DNA of 64,000 nt from Calothrix sp. PCC 7103 (GTDB taxonomy: Bacteria; Cyanobacteriota; Cyanobacteriia; Cyanobacteriales; Nostocaceae). Positions 35,455 through 44,538 of this stretch are shown in pieces. The stretch is taken from NCBI RefSeq assembly GCF_000331305.1, contig NZ_KB217478.1, forward strand, positions 2,508,151 to 2,572,150, read 5' to 3'. The notes beneath the pieces are model-generated. The model was not told the origin of the DNA. It saw only the letters and a list, made by a program, of their open reading frames with translations, and ran no database searches. The position numbers and the translations under genes were made by a program. The number at the start of each line of letters is the position of its first letter. The first letter of the stretch is position 1.

Positions 35455-36366
35455 ATGGAAACACCTACAAACCGTTCTATCATAACCTCACCCAATACAA
35501 AAGCGCATATTTTAGACAACGATGCGGTAGCTGCGTGGATATTTCTGGCGCCTGCCTTGATATTACTTGGGTTGTTTATTATTTATCCCATCGTATATTT
35601 ATTTTTTCTAAGCTTCACCACAGGCAGTTTTACATCGCGCGGTACTTACTGGGTAGGTTTAAGAAATTACTTGCGTTTAGCACTCAACCCTGATTTTTGG
35701 CAAGTTATAGGAAACACCCTTTATTTCACCATTGCCACCGTTATCCCAAGCTTAATTATTCCCTTGGGACTTGCAGCACTACTCAACCGCAGTATGGCAC
35801 TACGGGGAGTTTTACGAACAACTTATTTTTTACCCTCAATAGTCTCACTAGTTGCTGCAGGTTTAGGTTTTCGCTGGTTATTTCAAAATGATGGGCCAGT
35901 TAATGCTTTCTTGAGTAATTTCGGAGTTGCACCAATATCTTGGTTAGGAGATACCTTTTGGGCAATGCCAGTGTTAATTATTTTAAGTATATGGAAACAA
36001 CTAGGCTTTAACATGGTAGTTTTCCTAGCTGGACTACAAACAATTCCACCCAGTCGTTACGAAGCCGCCGAACTTGATGGCGCCAACGCATGGCAACAAT
36101 TTTGGCACGTCACACTACCAGGTTTGCGACCAACATTAATTTTTGTCATCATCACCACAGTCATCTTTACCCTGCGAAGTTTTGAACAAGTATATGTAAT
36201 GACAGGTGGTGGTCCCCTCAACTCCACAAACCTACTAGTTTTTTACATCTACCAAGAAGCATTTGCTCAATTTGACTTCGGTTACGCTGCTGCTGCCGCA
36301 ACCGTATTACTAGCAATCACACTAGTACTAGTGTATTTGCAATTAAGAACCTGGACAGAAGAATAA
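35455..36366 (+). CDS. Carbohydrate ABC transporter permease (MalF/UgpA-like)
   Basis: 303 residues. Six membrane helices are visible (for example 26-50, 87-110, 120-143, 170-192, 220-245, 275-296). The cytoplasmic EAA loop is EAAELDGANAWQQFWHVTLPGLRP (about 202-225), which contacts the ATPase. Such permeases pair with a second permease, a binding protein and an ATPase, but none is next to it. ATPase sharing with a distant MsmK-like protein is likely. The substrate is probably a sugar or polyol. Confidence 0.9.
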   Translation: METPTNRSIITSPNTKAHILDNDAVAAWIFLAPALILLGLFIIYPIVYLFFLSFTTGSFTSRGTYWVGLRNYLRLALNPDFWQVIGNTLYFTIATVIPSLIIPLGLAALLNRSMALRGVLRTTYFLPSIVSLVAAGLGFRWLFQNDGPVNAFLSNFGVAPISWLGDTFWAMPVLIILSIWKQLGFNMVVFLAGLQTIPPSRYEAAELDGANAWQQFWHVTLPGLRPTLIFVIITTVIFTLRSFEQVYVMTGGGPLNSTNLLVFYIYQEAFAQFDFGYAAAAATVLLAITLVLVYLQLRTWTEE

Positions 36367-36435
36367 AATTCTCTCTCTTGTGGAGCGGGCATCCCTGCCC
36401 GCCTCTTACCTCTTAATATTTATATATATTGATTA

Positions 36436-36615
36436 ATGATTCGACAAGCAAAACAGGAAGATACACAATCATTAGGTACTCTGCTCAAACAACTAGGATA
36501 TACCCCAGATATAGCTCAACTAGAACAAACTTTAATTCAAAACAACGGCACCAACTTTTCTGATATTTACATATATGAACATTCAGAGCCAATAGTTGGG
36601 CGCCATAGAAATTGA
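36436..36615 (+). pseudogene. N-terminal fragment of a GNAT acetyltransferase
   Basis: 59 codons from ATG to TGA. The sequence MIRQAKQEDTQSLGTLLKQL, then YEHSEPIVG is the first strand-helix-strand part of GNAT domains, which normally run to about 150 residues. The acetyl-CoA site (motif A, R/Q-x-x-G-x-G/A) is absent. The sequence stops right after a GGCGCC hexamer and unrelated DNA follows. Probably a truncated relic. Confidence 0.5.
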
Positions 36616-36684
36616 ATAAAAAATTGGGTTACAAGGCTACGGTTGGTTTTGGGTTCTTGATTTTATAATCAGGCGCCACATTGA

Positions 36685-38454
36685 TTAACTATCAAGGAAG
36701 TTCACAGGAATTTGAATCATGAACTTTGCACCTCTTCCCAAACCAGAATCAACATTTAAAGTTCCGCGATGGGTTTCTACTATAATTTGATAGCTAATTG
36801 ACAGACCCAAGCCTGTTCCTTTTCCTATGGGTTTTGTGGTAAAAAATGGATTGAATAACTTGGATTTTACCTCTTCACTAATTCCCAATCCATTATCTGC
36901 AATAGTTATTGCTATCCATTTTTCATCAATAACTTTGGTAAAGATATAAATAGTAGGCTGGTTAAAATTTTTATCATTATCATTTAACTTTTCAGTCACA
37001 TTAAAGCTTTCTTCCAGAGCTTCGATTGCATTAGCAATAATATTCATAAATACTTGGTTTAATTGACCAACATAACAATTAATTAAAGGTAATTTGCCGT
37101 ACTCTTTAATAACTTTTATTTCGGGATGTTCATTAGTGGCTTGTAAGCGGTGTTCTAAAATCATTAAAGTACTTTCAATACCTTCGTGAATATCGACTTT
37201 TTTTATTTTAGCTTCATCAAGGCGAGAAAAATTTCGCAGTGACTGGACAATATCACGAATTCTTTCTGTCCCCAGCATCATAGAATTGAGCATTTTTGGA
37301 AAGTCTTGAGTGAGGTAGTCTAATTCAATTGTTTTAATTAATGTTTGAATTTCTTGTGAGGGATTTGGATAATATTTTTGGTAAACTTGGATTAATTCCA
37401 TTAAATATTGAGTATATTCCTTAGCGTATGTAATATTACCGTGAATAAAATTTACTGGGTTGTTAATTTCGTGGGCAACTCCAGCCACTAGTTGACCCAA
37501 ACTCGACATTTTTTCTGTATGAATTAGCTGAATTTGAGTTTGCTGAAGCTTATTCAGAGTTTCTTGCAGATGGGTAATGGCTTGTTCCAGATAATCTGAC
37601 TGAGTTATGGTAGATTGCTCGGAAACATCTAGTAACTGAGTTAATGTGGCAATTTTTGAGTTGAGACGCTGAATAATCTCATCTTTATTGTTTGTCTTTG
37701 TGATTTTGTCACTGACAGTTGGCTGATTGTGGGAGATGAAAATTTTGCCATCATCGAAAGGAAGAAGTGCCATTTTCACATTTAATGCCAGCGGACGCAA
37801 TAAATCCGCCGTTATTCGAGGAATTGTCACTCTCAAAAACATTAGAATGACAAACATATTTCCTGAAGGCAATAGCCCTCCAAAACCCACTACAGACTTG
37901 ACCCCAAATTTAATAACAAAACTTTGGGCAGGAATGTAAGGATTATTCAAGGCATCCTGAATATAAAAAACATTGTACATTTGCTGTTCTAAATTAGTTA
38001 ATAAATTAGCGTCCCTGTGCAATATTATGCCTGGGCTTATTCCTAATTGCTGGATGAGCTGAGAAATCATTGGGATGCGAGTAATCGCTTCTTCATTGGC
38101 TAAAGGAATAGCTTGGTGTCCTAGCGATTGATGCCGCGAGTTCCATTCTGGCAATTCCCCAGCAGTGGTAAGTAATGTCAGGCATTTCAGATTGGAACTT
38201 GGCAGATTATGATTTAGTATTTTGCTGGCATATTCCTGTAATTGCCCTGGTAACTCTGCATAGGGATGAGTTTTAAATAAACGGATAAGTACACAAGATT
38301 TCTCGCCAGTATTTTGAGAAACTAGATTTTGATATAGATAATTAATAATTTTATTACTAACTTCTTCCATACTATGAGTTTGAATGCCTAAATTGCGTAT
38401 TGCCAAACCACACTCAGACATATTTCTTAAAGTAAAATTTTGCAAGTCATACAT
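36685..38454 (-). CDS. Sensor histidine kinase
   Basis: 589 residues. N-terminal sensor region (1-240) of a kind common in cyanobacterial kinases, with LTLLTTAGELPEWNSRHQSLGHQAIPL near 92-118; no membrane segments, so it is soluble. A coiled coil spans about 260-315, followed by the phosphoacceptor box VAGVAHEINNPVNF (His328). The ATPase domain follows, with an N-box in MNIIANAIEALEE, G1 in IADNGLGIS and G2 in GKGTGLGLSIS near 560. There is no response regulator gene next to it, so it is an orphan kinase. The signal is unknown. Confidence 0.92.
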   Translation of the reverse strand: MYDLQNFTLRNMSECGLAIRNLGIQTHSMEEVSNKIINYLYQNLVSQNTGEKSCVLIRLFKTHPYAELPGQLQEYASKILNHNLPSSNLKCLTLLTTAGELPEWNSRHQSLGHQAIPLANEEAITRIPMISQLIQQLGISPGIILHRDANLLTNLEQQMYNVFYIQDALNNPYIPAQSFVIKFGVKSVVGFGGLLPSGNMFVILMFLRVTIPRITADLLRPLALNVKMALLPFDDGKIFISHNQPTVSDKITKTNNKDEIIQRLNSKIATLTQLLDVSEQSTITQSDYLEQAITHLQETLNKLQQTQIQLIHTEKMSSLGQLVAGVAHEINNPVNFIHGNITYAKEYTQYLMELIQVYQKYYPNPSQEIQTLIKTIELDYLTQDFPKMLNSMMLGTERIRDIVQSLRNFSRLDEAKIKKVDIHEGIESTLMILEHRLQATNEHPEIKVIKEYGKLPLINCYVGQLNQVFMNIIANAIEALEESFNVTEKLNDNDKNFNQPTIYIFTKVIDEKWIAITIADNGLGISEEVKSKLFNPFFTTKPIGKGTGLGLSISYQIIVETHRGTLNVDSGLGRGAKFMIQIPVNFLDS

Positions 38455-38770
38455 TGTGAGTTACTCCGAATAGTAGTTGCCACTTCATGAATGCTTTATT
38501 CGCCAAATGCCAATTTTGGGTATTTAAGGGTAGAATTTAATATTTTTCAGCATTTATGACCATTAAGTTACATCTGCCTACTTATTGTGCCCATTTTTCT
38601 CCTGTTTCTATCATCAGGCGGGCTGAGTTGGAAATAGCACAGCATATTCGATAGACTTTGGTTACAAAAAGATTACCCCGCGTGCGTTTCGTCCACCTAG
38701 CCACACATGGGATATTCGATGATGTTCAGGGTATTAATAGCTTTATACAGCAGTTAACCTGGCTGCTTGT
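38455..38770. other. 316-bp gap with no recognised gene
   Basis: It lies between the histidine kinase start and the rsmG stop, both on the minus strand. I see no coding frame, strong hairpin or member of the repeat families here. The kinase promoter should be in the proximal part. Confidence 0.6.
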
Positions 38771-39508
38771 TTAAAGTGGTCGCTGTGTTGGCACACCTAC
38801 CGCACGCGGGTATTTTGTAGGTGTTTGTGAGACTTTGCGTAAATAAATACAGTGACGAATACTATTTGTTAATGGCGTTCTAAATTCTTCTATGTTTTCA
38901 ATTACACCACCTAGCTCTTCAACTGCATTCTCTAAAGCAAGGTTTTCTTCCGGCGCCCAGGTTCCACGATAAATAACAGCCAAGCCATTTTGTTTAAGCA
39001 AAGGTAAAGCATACTCAGCGCAAACTGTCGCTGTAGCAACTGCCCGAATTAAAGCTACATTATACTTTTCACGATAAGTTCGTTGTTGACCAATTTCTTC
39101 TGCCCTACCTGTAATCGTTCTAACGTTACCCAGATTTAATTCTGCTGAGGTTTTTTCAAGAAAAGTAATCTTTTTTTGCGTTGAGTCAAGTAAATCAACT
39201 GTACAATTGGCTACTGTCATTGCAGTAGGAATACCAGGAAATCCGGCGCCTGTACCTATATCAATTACAGCTAACTTTTTATTTGCTCCTAAAAATTGTT
39301 TAATTCCCCGTAAAGAATCCCATAAATGTTTTTCCCAAAATTCTTGTGGGTCAGTAATACGAGTAAGGTTAAGTTGTTTATTGCCGATAATAATTAATTC
39401 ATACAACTGCTGAAACAGTGATTGTTGTTGAGCGTCAGGTTGCCAACCAAGGGTCTGCTGCCAGATATCAGTCATTTCTGGCAATTTAGGCGAAGTTAAG
39501 TCATCCAC
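38771..39508 (-). CDS. rsmG: 16S rRNA (guanine527-N7)-methyltransferase RsmG
   Basis: 245 residues. It methylates G527 of 16S rRNA using S-adenosylmethionine. Landmarks are NKQLNLTRITDPQEFWEKHLWDSL (about 43-66), the SAM loop VIDIGTGAGFPGIP (about 81-94), LLDSTQKKITFLEKT and VALIRAVATATVCAEYALPLL. It extends a little past the usual C-terminus with a Pro/Arg-rich tail. A second ATG (12 codons in) is an alternative start. No gidA or parA neighbours. Confidence 0.95.
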   Translation of the reverse strand: MDDLTSPKLPEMTDIWQQTLGWQPDAQQQSLFQQLYELIIIGNKQLNLTRITDPQEFWEKHLWDSLRGIKQFLGANKKLAVIDIGTGAGFPGIPTAMTVANCTVDLLDSTQKKITFLEKTSAELNLGNVRTITGRAEEIGQQRTYREKYNVALIRAVATATVCAEYALPLLKQNGLAVIYRGTWAPEENLALENAVEELGGVIENIEEFRTPLTNSIRHCIYLRKVSQTPTKYPRAVGVPTQRPL

Positions 39509-39808
39509 AAGCTAAAAATAAACGATAAGTAACGCACTTCTATCAGATAAGTGTAAAGTAGGGTGCGACTAGCCAATCTTACCATCTAAGGTAGTGAGTA
39601 GTATTTTATTCAATGTGATGGCGCCTGGATAAATAATCGTAGGACAGGTATATCTTACTCAACTTGCTTCAATTTAGCTCGCAAAATAGCTTCTAAGTTA
39701 GTACTTACGCTAACAATACAAATTATGTGTTTAGACCTTTATTATCTAACTACATCGACGAATAGGGCTTGATTTCTAGTAACATATAAGTTACCATAGC
39801 GTATAGAT

Positions 39809-40177
39809 ATGAAAGTTCAAGAATATATCAGGGAAGATAGTTCAAACCCTTATCAAGAGTGGTTTAATAGCTTAGATGCCACAGCCGCAGCCAAAGTAGC
39901 TGTTGCCAGGTCTCGTCTAGAATTAGGTAATATGTCAAACATTAAATGGTTTGATGGAATTGGCGAATACAAAATTGATTGGGGACCAGGGTATCGAATT
40001 TACTTTGTTAAAGACGGTAAGGAACTGATAATTTTATTTGGTGGTGGAATAAAGAAAAGTCAGCAATCTGATATTGAACAAGCGAAGGAATTATATCAGG
40101 AGTACAAAAAGCGAAAGAAAAAAGTTAGCGAAGAAGAAGAAAAAGAAACTAAAGAAAAAAATAAAAAGGATAGGTAG
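39809..40177 (+). CDS. RelE/HigB-family toxin (phage Gp49-like) with charged tail
   Basis: 122 residues. Residues 1-98 match the HigB/Gp49-like toxin fold: [69 protein letters not shown] and [18 protein letters not shown]. These toxins cut ribosome-bound mRNA. Residues 99-122 are almost only Lys and Glu, an unusual low-complexity tail. The antitoxin gene begins 5 bp downstream, so both are coupled. The toxin-first order is that of HigBA. Confidence 0.88.
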   Translation: MKVQEYIREDSSNPYQEWFNSLDATAAAKVAVARSRLELGNMSNIKWFDGIGEYKIDWGPGYRIYFVKDGKELIILFGGGIKKSQQSDIEQAKELYQEYKKRKKKVSEEEEKETKEKNKKDR

Positions 40178-40182
40178 CGAAT

Positions 40183-40506
40183 ATGACATTAACAAGAGAT
40201 TCTATAGAAACAGTCAATGCAAGACTTCAAACAGATTCCGCGTTCGCAACAGCATTACTAAATGAAGCGATTTTATTATTTTTAAATGGTGAGCCAGAAA
40301 CCGCGCGGCTTATACTAAGAGAGCTTGTAAACGCAACTGTAGGCTTTGAAGAGCTTGCTAGCCAAACATCTAAACCCAGCAAAAGCCTTCATCGGATGTT
40401 ATCAGCAAAAGGTAATCCCACTATGGATAATTTGACTAATATTATAAATGTTCTTCGTAAAAATCTAAATGTAGACATTCAAGTTAATACTGTCTCCTGT
40501 GCCTAA
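40183..40506 (+). CDS. HigA-type antitoxin with helix-turn-helix
   Basis: 107 residues. The DNA-binding helix-turn-helix is at about 55-95: ATVGFEELASQTSKPSKSLHRMLSAKGNPTMDNLTNIINVLRKNL, typical of the XRE-like addiction-module antidote family. The N-terminal 50 residues are helical (ALLNEAILLFLNGEPETARLILRELV). It starts 5 bp after the toxin gene. It should neutralise the toxin and repress the promoter upstream of 39809. Confidence 0.88.
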   Translation: MTLTRDSIETVNARLQTDSAFATALLNEAILLFLNGEPETARLILRELVNATVGFEELASQTSKPSKSLHRMLSAKGNPTMDNLTNIINVLRKNLNVDIQVNTVSCA

Positions 40507-40749
40507 TAATTTTGGTACATATCGCATTCCTACATGATTTATCAAAATGCGTAAATTTAGAGACGCTCCTGAACCAGAGCTTCTCTACAATGCACTATGT
40601 AAACACAAATGATTTTTGACTTCTATAGATAATTCTTTGGTGCGTGATGCCAGATAGATTATATAATACCTTGATGGATTGTCGTAGGCATCACACACCC
40701 TACGATGTTTTTACTTGCTGTGTTGGGTTACGCAAAGCCTCCACCCAAC

Positions 40750-42150
40750 CTACAATGTTTTTACGGTTAGAACATGAGGTGGTGTAGAATCTGGTGGATA
40801 AATTAAGTCTACTTGAACCTGGCGCCTACTATTTGCTGGCATTGTTATTTTTACCAATGGTTCTATAATTTGTGCGGTTCGGTGCCATAGGTGTATGTAA
40901 CGAGTTAGTTGTTTGCCTTGGTCGTTGGTATATTTGACTCGGACTGTTCCTCTAAAAAATGGAAAGTCTAATGAGGGTTTGCGGAAGCGTAAGTTACCTT
41001 TAGATAGTTTGTCTTCTTTTAATGGTGTTTCTAAGGTAATACCGACTGTTTGTGTTTTATTGGTATTGTTGTGTAATGGCAAGTTGAGATTATATTCAAT
41101 TCCATAGTTACCGTGTGCTTCGTATGCAGTGTCTGGGTAACGCACTAACATTTTTGCTGTCTGATTTTGTTCTGTACCTAAACGACCTCCTCGCAATGTC
41201 ACTAAACCATAAGAAATGCTTTTTCCTGGTTGGGGTATTTTGAGGAGTGTGGAGTTTTTGTCAGCGAGTTTTGCTTGCCATTGTGAACCTTGTGATACTC
41301 CCGCTACACGTCCATATATTAATTGTCCACCTGTTGCGTCGGGAGGTGTTGGAATTTTGTCACGTGGCCCTGCGAAGTTTCCGGTGTTTAGTAAATTTTG
41401 CCATTCTGTAAGATTCGGCGCCCGTTCACTGCCATCATTATTTTTACGAGCAAACATTGCCATGCTAGCGGCGTATATTTTGCCACTGCTTTGCAAGCGC
41501 ATAAAGCTAGAGCGTCCATTTACTGGTTTTTCTAGTCCACGCACTGGTATAGAACCATTCATTAACATTCGATATGAACGTGGTGGAATTACTATTTTTG
41601 CCGGAAATTCTTTTTGCCGAACTCCCCGTAATACATCCGCAACTGCTCTGGCGCCTGGGCCTGAATAAGTTTTGCCGTCGTTGTTTTCAATATATGGAGG
41701 TAGAGTTACAAACGGCGCCTCTTGCATTAAGTAACTTGCTGCTTGTAAAACGTTAACGGTTACTGGTTTGCTACTCGGGTTGTGTAATATTACTCCGATA
41801 TATAGCGTTTGTAGGTCTTTGGGAGTGTGAGTATAGTGATGCGCGAATAAATCAAAGCGTCCTTGAAATGGATAGTTGAGGTGTGCTGCTGGGTTTGTTT
41901 TACCAGTATTGGGAAATGTGGAGAGTAATATTCCTTCCTTTTTTATCCATTCGGGACTGTTACTGTTGAAGACGGGAATTGTATCAAGTTTGCCAGGTAA
42001 CGCACGCACTTCTCCTATTTGGAAAATTTCTTGTGATGTTGCTTGAGCTATTGTTGTGTTTGTTGTGGTAGCGTGCGCGCATCCAAAGTTAGAAAATATG
42101 GGAAATACAGATAAAAATATTAATATTGGTTTAAGTAACTGATTTGACAT
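40750..42150 (-). CDS. Secreted DUF3370 protein
   Basis: 466 residues. A signal peptide (about 7-28, with a Cys at 24 but not a clear lipobox) is followed by the DUF3370 region: IGEVRALPGKLDTIPVFNSN, GRFDLFAHHYTHTPKDLQTLYIGVILHNPS, PPYIENNDGKTYSGPGARAVADVLRG. The fold is beta-rich. The family is found in cyanobacteria and is exported or surface-associated; no biochemical role is established to my knowledge. Monocistronic. Confidence 0.88.
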   Translation of the reverse strand: MSNQLLKPILIFLSVFPIFSNFGCAHATTTNTTIAQATSQEIFQIGEVRALPGKLDTIPVFNSNSPEWIKKEGILLSTFPNTGKTNPAAHLNYPFQGRFDLFAHHYTHTPKDLQTLYIGVILHNPSSKPVTVNVLQAASYLMQEAPFVTLPPYIENNDGKTYSGPGARAVADVLRGVRQKEFPAKIVIPPRSYRMLMNGSIPVRGLEKPVNGRSSFMRLQSSGKIYAASMAMFARKNNDGSERAPNLTEWQNLLNTGNFAGPRDKIPTPPDATGGQLIYGRVAGVSQGSQWQAKLADKNSTLLKIPQPGKSISYGLVTLRGGRLGTEQNQTAKMLVRYPDTAYEAHGNYGIEYNLNLPLHNNTNKTQTVGITLETPLKEDKLSKGNLRFRKPSLDFPFFRGTVRVKYTNDQGKQLTRYIHLWHRTAQIIEPLVKITMPANSRRQVQVDLIYPPDSTPPHVLTVKTL

Positions 42151-42256
42151 GAGTAGTTATTATTAAGGAATTATAGGTGTAAAAGATGACTATTTAGACC
42201 TAGAAGTTCCTCTCTGTGTTCTCAGTGTCTCTGTGGTAAATAAAAGTGTATTGACT

Positions 42257-42278
42257 GCACAGGCTTTCCGGCCTGTGC
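42257..42278. repeat. GCACAGGC...GCCTGTGC hairpin
   Basis: 8-bp arms around a 6-nt loop, just after the Nudix stop. Other copies are at 10061-10079, 45213-45238 and 57091-57111, each adjacent to a gene end or in a gap. Confidence 0.65.
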
Positions 42279-42287
42279 TACAAGAGG

Positions 42288-42719
42288 TTACAAATAATCT
42301 AAAAATTGTTCGGGTACTAGTCTTAATTCTCCTGATTTACAGCGATTAATATCAACCCAGACAGCTACTTTTTTACGTTCTCCTTCGGTAAATTCCTGAC
42401 GTTGAAGCTCATAATATTTGGGGTCAACAAAATCACATTCGTATAGCTGGATAATTTCATGACCTGGTTTACCGTTGAAGGTAAATAGATTTTCTAAACA
42501 TCCGAGGTAGCGAATATTTTTTAGTTCGGCTTGAATTTCTTCTTGAAATTCGCGCTTGAGTGCCTCTAAACTAGTTTCACCAAAGTCAACGCCTCCACCC
42601 ATCGCACGATAAAATGTATTTTGTTTTACAGGGTCATAACCTTCGGAAACAAATACTTGATTGGCGCCGTTGCGGATTAAACCGAGAGCGATGAGTCTAA
42701 TTTCACCTTCTTTATACAT
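42288..42719 (-). CDS. Nudix hydrolase
   Basis: 143 residues. The Nudix box GX5EX7REUXEEXGU is present in the form GGVDFGETSLEALKREFQEE (residues about 41-60; one residue differs from consensus at the end, where I-Q replaces x-G). The family hydrolyses nucleoside diphosphates linked to other groups. The gene follows the DUF3531 gene by 24 bp on the same strand, so they are likely co-transcribed. Substrate unknown. Confidence 0.88.
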   Translation of the reverse strand: MYKEGEIRLIALGLIRNGANQVFVSEGYDPVKQNTFYRAMGGGVDFGETSLEALKREFQEEIQAELKNIRYLGCLENLFTFNGKPGHEIIQLYECDFVDPKYYELQRQEFTEGERKKVAVWVDINRCKSGELRLVPEQFLDYL

Positions 42720-42743
42720 TGTTTTGAGATACCAAAATATAAG

Positions 42744-43196
42744 TTAATTATCATATATGAAAGAAGGGCGGCTTTCGCTATCTTCGACTGGCCAATCTGA
42801 ATTTTCACCACCGATATATAATTCTTCAATAACAACGTATTCTTCACTGATTTGGGCAAGGGCGTTGATAATAACATCTAGTGCAATAGCATCACTAGTA
42901 CCTAAATCAAACCAACAGCGTCCCCATTGTCCTTCGTACTCAAATTCACCCATGTTATGCATGAGCGCTTTTAAGCTTTTATCGTAAGCGTCTTGGTCAT
43001 AGGTCATATAGCTCAGTTCTAAACCAGTATCCTGAACTTGAAGATTCTCAGCGTTGAAGGCGCCTAATTTACCTAAATAAAACCAAGAACTAAAAGCCTC
43101 TTCAACAAATTCTTTCTCACGTTGTGATGGTACGGTACTAAATTTAAACCAAATCCAAGTATCAAAAGGGTTAAACTCACGGAACTGTACAAGCAT
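42744..43196 (-). CDS. DUF3531 family protein
   Basis: 150 residues. Landmarks are PFDTWIWFKFSTVPSQREKEFVEEAFSSWFYLGKLGAFNAENLQVQ, LSYMTYD, GRCWFDLGTSDAIALDVIINAL. The family is conserved in cyanobacteria and plastid-bearing eukaryotes; its function is not established. It is soluble. The Nudix gene follows 24 bp downstream and the TPR gene lies 62 bp upstream on the same strand. Confidence 0.85.
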   Translation of the reverse strand: MLVQFREFNPFDTWIWFKFSTVPSQREKEFVEEAFSSWFYLGKLGAFNAENLQVQDTGLELSYMTYDQDAYDKSLKALMHNMGEFEYEGQWGRCWFDLGTSDAIALDVIINALAQISEEYVVIEELYIGGENSDWPVEDSESRPSFIYDN

Positions 43197-43258
43197 AAAA
43201 GGAAGGGGGAAAGAAGAGAGTCACAATATAATATACTTCCTTCCTTACCTTGCTTATC

Positions 43259-44191
43259 CTATTTCCCTAAATTAGCTACACTACTATCGGCGTTACGTCG
43301 TTCCCGTTCAATTTGCTTGACCAACCCAGACGGAAGCTGAGATTTTCTGGTTAAAGCTTTATCGAACATGCTTACAGCTTCGCGCATCATAGTCGGGTTT
43401 TTGTCTTTATTGGCTTTCGCGCGTAGAATCTGTGCCTTCAAATATTGTACTTCTGGGTTATCTGGTGTACCCTTTAACGCTCTATCGGCATATTGAAGTC
43501 CTTTATCGTACTGCTTTAAGTCGCGGTAAGCAATGGCAATACCTCTATCTGCCAGATATTGAGGAGCTGCATTTTTTTCTAAACGCTGGATAGCTTGCGA
43601 TGGGTCGGCGAATGGTAAGTTGACGGCTAACATCAAGTCCATGTAACCCTTCAATAAATTCAACTCTGGGTCTTGCGGTGATATTTTTTCTGCTTTATCT
43701 AAAAGATCATACACTTTTCGTAGTCTGCTCAAAGCAGCAGGCGCCCCATTTACTGTTCCCTGACGAGTTAAAATAACTGCTCCTCCCAAAAACTCTCCAA
43801 CTGCTGCGTATAAATTACCACGCAGTGCATCAGTAGAAATTAACTTTTGAGCAGTTTGTAGGGTTTTCTGACTGTAACTATCAAGCCCAGCAATATCATT
43901 ATTTGTATATGCCAATGAAGCTTTCATAGCATACGCGAGGGGTTCCGAAGGTTCTGTAGCTATTGCCTTTTGTAAAAAACGGTCGGCAGCTTGATAATCT
44001 CCCTGTAAAAAAATTGCTTTAAATGCGGATTCTGTATTGTCGCCGATGTTACGCGGTTGAGTCGTTCGGAATGGATCGGCAGCAAAGGCGCCTAGTGTGG
44101 TGCTAAGTGTAACAAATACCGCCAATCCTGCACTTGCGAGTTTTGTTAAATTAAAAGTGTGGATTGATGGATAACAAAACCGTTTGTCCAT
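43259..44191 (-). CDS. Secreted TPR-like protein (Sll0314-type)
   Basis: 310 residues. Signal peptide (LASAGLAVFVTLSTTLGAFAAD, about 16-37). Helical TPR-like repeats follow: AFKAIFLQGDYQAADRFLQKAI, AYAMKASLAYTNND, YLADRGIAIAYRDLKQYDKGLQYADRALKGTPDNPEVQYLKAQILRAK. The family is cyanobacterial and thought to be periplasmic or thylakoid-lumenal; its partner is unknown. It is upstream of the DUF3531-Nudix pair and may share their transcript. Confidence 0.82.
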   Translation of the reverse strand: MDKRFCYPSIHTFNLTKLASAGLAVFVTLSTTLGAFAADPFRTTQPRNIGDNTESAFKAIFLQGDYQAADRFLQKAIATEPSEPLAYAMKASLAYTNNDIAGLDSYSQKTLQTAQKLISTDALRGNLYAAVGEFLGGAVILTRQGTVNGAPAALSRLRKVYDLLDKAEKISPQDPELNLLKGYMDLMLAVNLPFADPSQAIQRLEKNAAPQYLADRGIAIAYRDLKQYDKGLQYADRALKGTPDNPEVQYLKAQILRAKANKDKNPTMMREAVSMFDKALTRKSQLPSGLVKQIERERRNADSSVANLGK

Positions 44192-44330
44192 AAACTTCCT
44201 CAGTAATTATACTATTGTAGCTGTGTTATGTGTTACTTATAATCGCAATAACTATCCCCTATTGCCAGCGCACAGGTTGCGTTTGTTACTCCTACGGTAG
44301 CTGACATTGGTGATTTTTTTAGGTTCCCAA

Positions 44331-44398
44331 GTAGGGTGCGTGACGCTACCAACAATTCAGAAACGAACCTAACATTCTGGTGGTGTCACGCACCCTAC
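44331..44398. repeat. Inverted repeat with 20-bp arms (GTAGGGTGCGTGACGC type)
   Basis: GTAGGGTGCGTGACGCTACC (44331-44350) and GGTGGTGTCACGCACCCTAC (44379-44398) pair with two G-T-type mismatches across a 28-nt loop. A degraded relative lies at about 40641-40702 (GTGCGTGATGCC ... GGCATCACACACCC). Structure and size suggest a small non-autonomous element. Confidence 0.65.
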
Positions 44399-44538
44399 TA
44401 TTTAATGCGAAGTTTGCCACAATAGAAATGTAACTGGTATAAGAATTTTTCCACGAATCATGGAATCTTTCGGAACTTTATCGTTGTTCGTAGTGTAGTT
44501 AATAAGTAAGTTGCTGCCTTTTTTGGTAATCTTAACAA

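Noticed and set aside
41216-41668. 150-codon frame antisense to the DUF3370 gene
   Set aside because: It lies fully inside a well-supported gene, and its Cys/Pro-rich translation is typical of an antisense shadow.
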